64,000 nucleotides of DNA from Nocardioides sp. Soil797 (lineage in GTDB: Bacteria; Actinomycetota; Actinomycetes; Propionibacteriales; Nocardioidaceae), in the NCBI GenBank assembly GCA_001429555.1, contig LMSR01000019.1, positions 82,755-146,754 on the forward strand, written 5' to 3'. Shown here piece after piece: positions 42,608-50,160 of the stretch (positions within the stretch are counted from its first letter, which is position 1; each line of letters begins with the position of its first letter). The position numbers and the translations under genes are program-made. The notes under the pieces are model-generated. The model made no database searches and had not been told where the DNA came from. It saw nothing but the letters and a program-made list of their open reading frames with translations.

Positions 42608-43995
42608 ACTCCCTCACCCGCAACCCGGAGGGGTGGCACTACCGCCGGAGCCTGGCCAGCCGCGTCACCCTCCTGACCACCTTCGCGGTCGGCCTGACCG
42701 TGGCCGTCCTCGCCCTGGGCGCCTACCTCACCGTGCGGATGCAGATGCAGGCCAGCCTCGACGCGTCCCTGCTCGATCGCGCGGAGAGCGCCGCCCAGAC
42801 GCCGACCCTCTCGGAGCTGACGGTCGAGATGCGCTGGCCGTCATGGGCGTTCGGTGCGGCCGACGTACGCATCGCGTTCATCCGCCAGGACCACAAGACC
42901 TGGTCGATCGACGACGGCCCCGTCCTCGGCCTCGGCGACCCCGAGCTGGAGGTCGCGCGCGGCGAGACGAAGCACTCGATCCGCACCATTGAGGCCGGCA
43001 ACTCCAAGTACCGCGTGGTCACCGTGCCCACCCGCGACGACGGTGTCGCCCTGGTCATTGCCCAGTCCCTCGACTCGCAGGAGACCGTGCTCGGCCGACT
43101 CGGCATCGTGATGCTGCTCTTCGGCGTCGCCGGGGTGATCGCCGCCGGCGTGGCCGGCTGGGGTGTGGCGCGCAACGGCCTGCGCCCGGTCCGGCGACTG
43201 ACGGAAGTGGTGGAGCAGATTGCCCGCACCGAGGACCTCACCCCCATCGAGGTCGAGGGCAACGACGAGATCGCCCGCCTCTCCTCCGCCTTCAACGCGA
43301 TGCTGGCGGCCCTCGAGGCCTCCCGTGAACGACAGCGACAACTCGTCGGCGACGCCGGCCACGAGCTGCGGACACCGTTGACCTCGCTGCGCACCAACCT
43401 CGACCTGCTCCTGCAGGCCGACCAGAGCGGCGGCATGCCGGCCGAGGCCCGTGCCGAGCTGCTCGACGACGTGGGCGCCCAGATCGAGGAGATGACCACG
43501 CTGATCGGTGACCTGGTCGAGCTGGGTCGCGACGAGCACGCGCCCCACCAGGTCGAGCTGGTCGACCTGAAGGAGGTGCTCGACCGGGCCATCTCACGCG
43601 TCCGGCGCCGCGCCTCGAGCATCGACTTCGACGTGGAGGCCAACGACTGGTGGGTCACCGGGGAGTCGGCGGCCCTGGAACGCGCGGTGATGAACCTGCT
43701 CGACAACGCCGCCAAGTGGAGCCCCGTCGACGGCACGGTCACGGTGCGACTGCTCGACGGATCACTCACCGTCGCCGACCAGGGGCCGGGGATCTCCGAG
43801 CACGACCTGCCCTACGTCTTCGACCGGTTCTATCGCTCGACGGAGTCGCGCGCGATGCCCGGCTCCGGGTTGGGCCTGTCGATCGTCCGTCAGACCGCGA
43901 TCCGCCACTCCGGCTCGGTGGAGGCCACGAATCTCCCCGAGGGCGGTGCCTGCCTGGTGCTGCGACTGCCGGGGCGCACCCTGCAACGGGTCTGA
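42604..43995 (+). CDS. Sensor histidine kinase (MprB-like), probable CTG start
   Basis: The conserved frame extends upstream of GTG 42700 through the first membrane helix (SLASRVTLLTTFAVGLTVAVLALGAYLTV). The only plausible start before it is CTG 42604, which overlaps the regulator stop as CTGA and has AAGGA eight bases upstream. The 463-residue protein has two membrane helices (about 23-44 and 164-185) around an extracytoplasmic sensor, a HAMP region, the H-box DAGHELRTPLTSL with His253, and the ATPase motifs NLLDNAAKWSP, DQGPGIS and GSGLGLSIV. It should phosphorylate the upstream regulator. Confidence 0.85.
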   Translation: MNSLTRNPEGWHYRRSLASRVTLLTTFAVGLTVAVLALGAYLTVRMQMQASLDASLLDRAESAAQTPTLSELTVEMRWPSWAFGAADVRIAFIRQDHKTWSIDDGPVLGLGDPELEVARGETKHSIRTIEAGNSKYRVVTVPTRDDGVALVIAQSLDSQETVLGRLGIVMLLFGVAGVIAAGVAGWGVARNGLRPVRRLTEVVEQIARTEDLTPIEVEGNDEIARLSSAFNAMLAALEASRERQRQLVGDAGHELRTPLTSLRTNLDLLLQADQSGGMPAEARAELLDDVGAQIEEMTTLIGDLVELGRDEHAPHQVELVDLKEVLDRAISRVRRRASSIDFDVEANDWWVTGESAALERAVMNLLDNAAKWSPVDGTVTVRLLDGSLTVADQGPGISEHDLPYVFDRFYRSTESRAMPGSGLGLSIVRQTAIRHSGSVEATNLPEGGACLVLRLPGRTLQRV

Positions 43996-43998
43996 TCG

Positions 43999-44736
43999 GT
44001 GAGTCCCACCGAGTCGGTCGGCGAGATCTGGTCGCGGGCCACCGCCACCCAGCCGCCACCGGAGCCAGGACTGGTCCTGTTCATCGCCATCGTGGCCCTG
44101 CTCCTGGTGCTGTTCCCCACCACGTGGCACTGGGTCCGCCACCTCGTGACCGTCGTGCACGAGGCCGGCCACGCGTTCGTGGCGCTGCTGGTGGGCCGAC
44201 GACTCTCGGGCATCCGCCTCCACTCCGACACCTCGGGCCTGACCGTCTCCCGCGGGCGGCCGAGCGGTCCCGGCATGGTGGCCATGCTGGCGGCCGGCTA
44301 CCTGGCCCCGGCCGTGGTCGGTCTCGGCGCCGCCTCCCTGCTGGCCGCGGGACACGCGCTGGCGGTGCTGTGGTTGCTGCTGGTCGCGCTGGTGCTGATG
44401 TTCGTGCAGATCAGGAACTGGTACGGCGCCCTCGTGCTGTTGGTCATCGGTGGCGGGGTCTTCGCGATCACGTGGTGGCTCTCGCCCGTGTGGCAGTCGA
44501 GCGTGGCCTACGTGATCACGTGGTCCCTGCTGCTGGCGGCACCCAAGCCCGTGCTGGAGCTGATGGCACAGCGCCGGGGCGGTCGCCGTACCGGCTCCGA
44601 CGCCGACCAGCTTGCCCGGCACACGCCGCTGCCTGCCGGCCTGTGGGTGGCGCTCTTCCTGCTCGCGAACCTGGCCGGGCTCGTGGTCGGGGTGACCACC
44701 CTGCTGCCGGGACTGGGCGGCCAGCTGCTCAGGTGA
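43999..44736 (+). CDS. M50B-like membrane metalloprotease-related protein
   Basis: The 245-residue protein has about six membrane segments and the zinc motif HEAGH (His54, Glu55, His58) at the end of the first helix, as in site-2-protease relatives. A later NPDG-type motif, which supplies the third ligand in S2P, is not evident, so activity is uncertain. The GTG start lies three bases after the kinase stop, so it is co-translated with the two-component system and precedes the HtrA gene. Confidence 0.75.
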   Translation: MSPTESVGEIWSRATATQPPPEPGLVLFIAIVALLLVLFPTTWHWVRHLVTVVHEAGHAFVALLVGRRLSGIRLHSDTSGLTVSRGRPSGPGMVAMLAAGYLAPAVVGLGAASLLAAGHALAVLWLLLVALVLMFVQIRNWYGALVLLVIGGGVFAITWWLSPVWQSSVAYVITWSLLLAAPKPVLELMAQRRGGRRTGSDADQLARHTPLPAGLWVALFLLANLAGLVVGVTTLLPGLGGQLLR

Positions 44737-44784
44737 GTGCAGGCTCGGCGGTGGCGTTGGGTTTCCCACGTCGCAGTTCGCGGC

Positions 44785-46344
44785 ATGATGAGCGCCATGA
44801 GCGACGACCACGGCGCCCCTGAGGCGAACCCGAAGACCAACATCCGGCCACCCGGGCAGCCGAGCCAGCCGCAGGGACCGCAGTTCGCGCCTCCCGGCCA
44901 GCAGGTGCCCCCGGGTCATCCCAGCCACAGCCAGCCGACGTACGACCAGGCATCCCAGGACCAGGTGCCCCAGTACCAACCGGCGCAGAACCCGTCGGCC
45001 CAGGGGCAGCCGGCCCAGAACCAGCCGGCCCAGTACCAGTCGGCCCAGTACCAGTCGACCCAGTACCAGCCGGGCCAGGGGCAGTCCGACCACGGACAGG
45101 CTCCCTACGGGCAGTCGCATTCGCCCGAGCAGCCGTGGCAGACACCTCAGCAGCAGCAGTACGCCGCCCCGGCGGGCAACAGTGGGTCCGGGAACAGTGG
45201 GTCCGCGAACGGCTCGGGCCGGCGCGCCAACCGTTCGTCGAAGGGACGCCTGGGAGGTGTCGGGCTCCTCGCGGGCGCAGTCATCCTGGGTGCCGGAGCC
45301 GGGTTCGGCGGTGGCTACCTGCACGACGAGACCTCCGGTGGATCCGGTGGCGACGGCACGGTCGACGCCGGCCGGATCGACATCGGTGGCGTCAACCTGC
45401 AGGACCTGGTCTCTGTCCAGACGGTGGCCGACAAGTCCCTCCCGTCCGTGGTCAAGATCGAGGCCTTCGGCGCCAGCTCCGGCTCCACGGGATCCGGCAT
45501 CATCATCAGCGATGACGGGATGATCCTGACCAACTACCACGTCGCCTACAACGGCATCGACGGCGACATGACCGTGTTCTTCGACGACGGCACCAGCACC
45601 ACCGCCGAGGTCGTCGGCACCGATCCGGACCTCGACATCGCCGTGATCAAGGCCGACGACGCCTCCGGGCTGACCCCGATGGAGTTCGGCGCGGCCGAAG
45701 ACCTCCACGTCGGCCAGGCCGTGGTGGCGCTCGGGTCGCCGTACGGCCTCGAGTCGACGGTGACCGCCGGCATCATCAGCACTGTCAACCGGCCGATGTC
45801 GCTGCCCGGGATGGACTCCTCGCAGGAGGCGATGATCTACCCGGCTCTGCAGACCGACGCGGCGATCAACCCGGGCAACTCCGGTGGTGCGCTGGTCAAC
45901 ATCAAGGGCGAGCTGGTCGGGATGAACTCCAGCAACCGGATGGCCGAGGGCAACACCGGCGGGGCCGGCGACAAGGGCTCGATCGGCATCGGCTTCGCGA
46001 TCCCGATCAATGTCCTCGAGCCGATCGTCGATCAGCTGAAGAACGGCGAGACGCCTTCCCATGCCTGGCTCGGTGTGATCCCCGGTGACGCCCGCCAGTC
46101 CGGCGTCGCGCAGGGCGCCCGAATCGACGAGTTCACCGCGGACAGCCCCGCCGAGCAGGCCGGCCTCGAGGTCGGTGACGTGGTCGTGCACATCGACGAC
46201 TATCCGATCGCCGAAGGTCTGGGCCTGGTCACCACCGCGTTGAACTACCGCCCCGGCGACAAGGTCTCGGTCACCGTCATCCGTGACGGGGCCGAGAAGA
46301 AGGTCGACGTCACGCTGGCCGAGAAGGGCAAGCTCCTCGAGTAG
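44785..46344 (+). CDS. pepD: Membrane-anchored HtrA/PepD serine protease with PDZ domain
   Basis: The protein (519 residues from the first of three clustered ATGs) has a long Gln/Pro-rich N-terminal tail with repeated QPAQYQSAQYQ units (about 50-130), a membrane anchor at about 157-178, and a trypsin-like domain. The triad is His252 (TNYHVA), Asp284 (DLDIAV) and Ser366 (NPGNSGGAL). A C-terminal PDZ domain covers about 425-510. It should degrade or monitor damaged envelope proteins outside the membrane. Its stop abuts that of the convergent pabB-like gene with no spacer. Confidence 0.9.
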   Translation: MMSAMSDDHGAPEANPKTNIRPPGQPSQPQGPQFAPPGQQVPPGHPSHSQPTYDQASQDQVPQYQPAQNPSAQGQPAQNQPAQYQSAQYQSTQYQPGQGQSDHGQAPYGQSHSPEQPWQTPQQQQYAAPAGNSGSGNSGSANGSGRRANRSSKGRLGGVGLLAGAVILGAGAGFGGGYLHDETSGGSGGDGTVDAGRIDIGGVNLQDLVSVQTVADKSLPSVVKIEAFGASSGSTGSGIIISDDGMILTNYHVAYNGIDGDMTVFFDDGTSTTAEVVGTDPDLDIAVIKADDASGLTPMEFGAAEDLHVGQAVVALGSPYGLESTVTAGIISTVNRPMSLPGMDSSQEAMIYPALQTDAAINPGNSGGALVNIKGELVGMNSSNRMAEGNTGGAGDKGSIGIGFAIPINVLEPIVDQLKNGETPSHAWLGVIPGDARQSGVAQGARIDEFTADSPAEQAGLEVGDVVVHIDDYPIAEGLGLVTTALNYRPGDKVSVTVIRDGAEKKVDVTLAEKGKLLE

Positions 46345-47646
46345 TCATTCCAGAGCCCGACGCAGCCGGTCCGCCTTCCAGCGCGACTCGGCGTACTCCT
46401 CGGAGACGTCGGAACGAACCGTGATGCCGCCGCCGGTGCCCAGTCTCCAGACCTGGTCGCCGGTGGTGGTCATGCTGCGGATGATCACGCCGAGGTCGGC
46501 CCGGCCGTCACCCGAGAGCCAGCCGAACGCGCCGGAGTAGACGCCGCGTGCTGTGGCCTCGACCTCCTCGATGATCTGCATCGTGCGCAGCTTCGGGGCC
46601 CCGGTCATCGACCCCGCAGGGAACAGGGCGCGCAGCGCACCGATCGTGCTCGCGTCGTCACGCAGCCGTCCACGCACCGTCGAGACGAGCTGGTGCACGG
46701 AGGCATACGACTCGACCTCCATCAGCGTGGTCACGTCGACGGTGCCGGGCGCACACACCATCGACAGGTCGTTGCGCAGCAGGTCGACGATCATCAGGTT
46801 CTCGGCGCGGAACTTCGGGTCGTCGGCCAGGTGGTTGCGCAGCCGCTCGTCCTCCTCCGGCGTGGTGCCACGCGGGGTGGTGCCCTTGATCGGCTTGGTC
46901 TCGATCCACCGGTCGCGACTGATCGTGGCGTAGCGCTCGGGTGAGGAGCTGAGCAGCCAGGCACCGTCGTGCTGGAGGAATCCGGCGTACGGCGCGGGGT
47001 TGAGCTCGCGCAGTCGCAGGTAGGCCGTCACCGGGTCCAGCCCACTGTGCACGGCGAGTCGGTGCGTCAGGTTCACCTCGTAGGAGTTGCCGGCGTGCAG
47101 CTGCTCCTGCACGCGCTCGAACTCCTCGGCGTAGTCGGCCGGCACCACGGAGTCGCTCGGTGGGCGAGCAGCGCCCTCACCGTCGCCGGTGGTTGAGGAG
47201 CCAGCGCCCGCGAGCGTCTCGGAACCACCTTCGGCGGCAATCGGCGGGTGCTCGAAGATCCGCACGTTGCGGGTCCGCATCCAGACCGCGGTCGGCATCG
47301 GGTCCTCGGCGTCGACCGCGGCCGGAAGGTCGGGTCGGCTGGCGTAGCCGAAGTAGCCGACCCAGTGCACGTCGGCGCCGTCCCCGGCGGACCCGGTCTC
47401 GGACTCCGCGTGGAGCTCGGCCTCGAGCACGGTGAAGATGTCGTCGCCGACGACCTCGCTCTCGCCGCAACGGTGCCGGACCACCTCGCCGGTGCGGGCG
47501 TCGTAGGTCAGCGAGAGGTCCTCCTCGTCGAGCCAACCCAGGATCGTCCGGCGTCCCGACCACGGCCGCGCCCCGCCACCGTCCAACCAGAAGCACCGGT
47601 CGTGGCTGGCGGCGAGCCCAACGAATTGGGCCACGGGATCGGTCAT
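46345..47646 (-). CDS. pabB: Aminodeoxychorismate synthase component I (PabB)
   Basis: The 433-residue enzyme is a chorismate-binding synthase: NSYEVNLTHRLAV, FLLSSSPERYA-like SSSPERYATI, TKPIKGTTPRG, ENLMIVDLLRNDLS and FPAGSMTGAPKL. PabB makes 4-amino-4-deoxychorismate for folate, with ammonia from PabA. The PIKGT motif distinguishes PabB from TrpE (PISGT). The ATG at 47646 has AGGAG seven bases upstream. The start lies inside the inner copy of a 24-bp direct repeat that brackets a palindromic insert between pabA and pabB. Confidence 0.9.
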   Translation of the reverse strand: MTDPVAQFVGLAASHDRCFWLDGGGARPWSGRRTILGWLDEEDLSLTYDARTGEVVRHRCGESEVVGDDIFTVLEAELHAESETGSAGDGADVHWVGYFGYASRPDLPAAVDAEDPMPTAVWMRTRNVRIFEHPPIAAEGGSETLAGAGSSTTGDGEGAARPPSDSVVPADYAEEFERVQEQLHAGNSYEVNLTHRLAVHSGLDPVTAYLRLRELNPAPYAGFLQHDGAWLLSSSPERYATISRDRWIETKPIKGTTPRGTTPEEDERLRNHLADDPKFRAENLMIVDLLRNDLSMVCAPGTVDVTTLMEVESYASVHQLVSTVRGRLRDDASTIGALRALFPAGSMTGAPKLRTMQIIEEVEATARGVYSGAFGWLSGDGRADLGVIIRSMTTTGDQVWRLGTGGGITVRSDVSEEYAESRWKADRLRRALE

Positions 47647-47771
47647 CGGCGCTCCTCAGCGGTCCGGCCGACATGCAGTTGTGGCCGACACGGTCGGAAG
47701 CCAGGCTCAACTGCGTCGGAAGAGCAGCCAACTGCATGTCGAACGAGCACGGGATCGGTCATGGGCGCTCC
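47632..47771. repeat. 92-bp palindromic insert flanked by a 24-bp direct repeat at the pabA-pabB junction
   Basis: The direct repeats (47632-47655 and 47748-47771, 23 of 24 identical, containing GGATCGGTCAT) each include a copy of the pabB start region. Between them lies a 92-bp segment whose ends carry the inverted arms CGACATGCAGTTG (47669-47681) and CAACTGCATGTCG (47729-47741). Without the insert, the pabA stop and pabB start would overlap as ATGA. Confidence 0.8.
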
Positions 47772-48355
47772 AGGAAGTTGCGGACCAGGTCGGCCCCGTG
47801 GCGGCTGAGGATCGACTCGGGGTGGAACTGCACGCCGTGCAGCGGCAGCTCGCGGTGCCGCACCCCCATCACCACGTCGGACTCCCCCGGTGCACCGGCA
47901 CACGTCGCGGTCACCCTCAGCGCCTCGGGGATCCGAACCGCGGCCAGCGAGTGGTAGCGCACCGCCTCGAAGGGGTTGGGCAGTCCCGCGAGGACCGACT
48001 CGTCCGTGTGCCGGACCAGGGCCACGTCACCATGGGCCGGAGTGATGCGGGCGACGGTTCCGCCGTACGTCGTGACGAGGCCCTGCATGCCCAGGCAGAC
48101 CCCCAGGACCGGGGTGCTGCCGACCCGGAGGACGTCGCTGCCCACCGAGAAGTCCGCCGGTTCATCGGGATGGCCGGGCCCCGGCGAGAGCACGATGTGG
48201 CTGAAGGCGAGCAGGTCGGCCGGGGACGCGGCGTCGTGCTGCACGACCTCCGGGAGCACCCCGGTGACCGAGGCGATGAGGTGCACGAGGTTCCAGGTGT
48301 AGGAGTCGTGGTGGTCGACCACGACGACCCGGGGCACCACTCGCGCATCGGTCAC
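47759..48355 (-). CDS. pabA: Aminodeoxychorismate synthase glutamine amidotransferase (PabA)
   Basis: The 198-residue protein is a class I glutamine amidotransferase: VVVDHHDSYTWNLVHLIAS, LSPGPGHPDEP, the nucleophile Cys in GVCLGMQGL, and the His/Glu pair in GVQFHPESI. It hydrolyses glutamine and passes ammonia to PabB encoded just downstream. The GTG start follows a TAGGTT -10 box by six bases, so the transcript is probably leaderless. Its stop lies in the outer copy of the 24-bp direct repeat. Confidence 0.9.
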   Translation of the reverse strand: MTDARVVPRVVVVDHHDSYTWNLVHLIASVTGVLPEVVQHDAASPADLLAFSHIVLSPGPGHPDEPADFSVGSDVLRVGSTPVLGVCLGMQGLVTTYGGTVARITPAHGDVALVRHTDESVLAGLPNPFEAVRYHSLAAVRIPEALRVTATCAGAPGESDVVMGVRHRELPLHGVQFHPESILSRHGADLVRNFLERP

Positions 48356-48361
48356 ATGCGC

Positions 48362-48367
48362 AACCTA
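48362..48367 (-). promoter_or_regulatory. -10 box TAGGTT of a probable leaderless pabA transcript
   Basis: On the minus strand TAGGTT ends six bases before the GTG of pabA, with no Shine-Dalgarno sequence. Confidence 0.5.
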
Positions 48368-48391
48368 GCCTGACTCCGTCCGGTGGCGCGT

Positions 48392-50080
48392 CTATCGGGT
48401 CAGTGCCCGACAGGACCGGGAGACGGTTTCGTCCTGCTTCGCCCGGCAGTCCACGAACCGCTCCAGACGCCGCTTCAGTCGGCGTACCTCGTGGCTCTTG
48501 GCCGGATCGGCGAAGGTGTTCGTGCGCTCGAAGGGCGCGTCACGGTAGTCGTAGAACTCCCACGCGTAGTCGGTGGACTCCCAGCCCGGGTCCAGGTCGA
48601 GGCGCACCAGCAGCGCATCACGGCTGCGGATGGCGACGTACGACGGGATGATGTCGATGGTGCCGCCGGCATAGGCCCGATCGGGATCGTCGCCGAGCGA
48701 CGGCGCGTAGGTGTGCTCGAAGAACGCGAAGCGATTCCCGGGCGCCCGGGCGTCGTCGAGGCTTGCCGCGAAGGAGGTGCCGGAGCGCCAACCGGCGGGC
48801 TCCAGGCCGGCCAGCTCCTCGAACGTGGCGGCGAGGTCGATGTTGTTGACCACCTGGCCGCGCACGCCCGGCGCCACCCCCGGACCCACGACCAGCAGGG
48901 GCACGTGTGCATCAGAGTCGTACGGCGCACCCTTGCCCCGCTCGAGGTCGTGTTGGCCGAGGTGGAAGCCGTTGTCGGAGGTGAGCACCACGTAGGTGTT
49001 GTCGTCGACCTCGGCCAGGATCTGCTCCACCATCCGGTCGATGGACTGCACCATGCGCGCCCGGTTGCCCAGGTCGACGACGGCCGAGTTGTCGCTCAGC
49101 GAGGTCTCCTGCGGCTTCCAGGCGGGGGCCGGGGTTCCGTCGGCGCGGACCGGCGCGTTGTCGGTCTGGTCGTCGCCGTGGCCGACCAGGTCGTCGAGGT
49201 CCAGGTCGAAGCAGGTCACGCGACCGCAGTTGCCCCCGGGGCTGTGCACGCCCGGCCGGTCCCGCTGGGCCGGCGGGAAGAGCGGTTCGTTCGGCCACGG
49301 CGTGTCGGGGTTCGTCCGACTGTGCGGGCCGTACGGCGCCACCTCGAGGTAGAACGGCCGGCCGTCTGCGCGGTGCCGACGCAGGAAGTCGAGCGCCAGA
49401 TCGCCGGTCACGGTGCCGGCGTACGCATGGTCCTTCTCGGCGACGCTGGCGGTGACCGGCGGAATCGGGTGCTCCACCTGGGTCAGCCGCCCGTCCTCGA
49501 CGTGCGACTGGGTGAAGCCCCACTGGTCGTACGCCGAGCCGAACAGCACGTCGAACTCGTCCCAGCCCGGCATCAGCTCGGGCAGCGAGCCGTTGCGTGG
49601 CTCGTAGGCGTTGAGGTACTTGCCGATGAACCCAGTCGTGTAGCCGCTCTGCTGGAGTCGGACGTTGACCGACCTGTCGGGATTGCCGTAGGCGTCGAAC
49701 GCCTGGAAGCCACCGATGGGCCCGTAGGGGTTCGGCAGGTTCGCGTTGTTGGTGAGCACGCCCGTCTGGTGCGGGTACTGCCCGGTCATCAGGCTGGAGC
49801 GGGAGACACAGCACAGCGAGTCGACCACGAACGCCGCGTCGTACGTCGCCCCGTCGCGGCGCATCGTCTCCGCCGAGCGCATGGTCTGCAGCAGGTTCAG
49901 TGAGAAGTCGTCCATCAGCACCATGACGATGTTGGGCCGTGGGTTGATGGTGACCGGGGCGGCCACCGACTTCACCGGCTCCACGGTCGCCGCTGCGATC
50001 CGGCCGGGCCGGTTCGCGGTCAGCACGACGGCCGCGACGAGGATCGCCAGGAACGCGACTGCCGTCACCCGAAACCGCAT
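48392..50080 (-). CDS. Secreted sulfatase-family hydrolase with atypical CCVSR active-site motif
   Basis: The 562-residue protein starts with a signal peptide or anchor (residues 4-22) and has an alkaline-phosphatase-like sulfatase fold. The metal site is NIVMVLMDD (Asp57-Asp58), and the C-terminal metal segment is LTSDNGFHLGQH. The formylglycine motif is Cys90-Cys91-Val92-Ser93-Arg94, where Val replaces the usual Pro of C-x-P-x-R. It would hydrolyse an external sulfate ester if activated, possibly feeding the organosulfur locus. ATG 50080 has GGGGGAG upstream. Confidence 0.85.
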   Translation of the reverse strand: MRFRVTAVAFLAILVAAVVLTANRPGRIAAATVEPVKSVAAPVTINPRPNIVMVLMDDFSLNLLQTMRSAETMRRDGATYDAAFVVDSLCCVSRSSLMTGQYPHQTGVLTNNANLPNPYGPIGGFQAFDAYGNPDRSVNVRLQQSGYTTGFIGKYLNAYEPRNGSLPELMPGWDEFDVLFGSAYDQWGFTQSHVEDGRLTQVEHPIPPVTASVAEKDHAYAGTVTGDLALDFLRRHRADGRPFYLEVAPYGPHSRTNPDTPWPNEPLFPPAQRDRPGVHSPGGNCGRVTCFDLDLDDLVGHGDDQTDNAPVRADGTPAPAWKPQETSLSDNSAVVDLGNRARMVQSIDRMVEQILAEVDDNTYVVLTSDNGFHLGQHDLERGKGAPYDSDAHVPLLVVGPGVAPGVRGQVVNNIDLAATFEELAGLEPAGWRSGTSFAASLDDARAPGNRFAFFEHTYAPSLGDDPDRAYAGGTIDIIPSYVAIRSRDALLVRLDLDPGWESTDYAWEFYDYRDAPFERTNTFADPAKSHEVRRLKRRLERFVDCRAKQDETVSRSCRALTR

Positions 50081-50160
50081 GCTGACTCCCCCACTGCGCG
50101 ATGCCTTCGCTCTGTAGACGCACCGGGGAGCGGTTTGGTTGCCTCAGGCCCGCAATCAGC

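Noticed and set aside
44930..45130. Gln/Pro-rich repetitive DNA in pepD as an inserted element
   Set aside because: Units are imperfect and encode a disordered cytoplasmic tail, which is usual for actinobacterial HtrA proteins.
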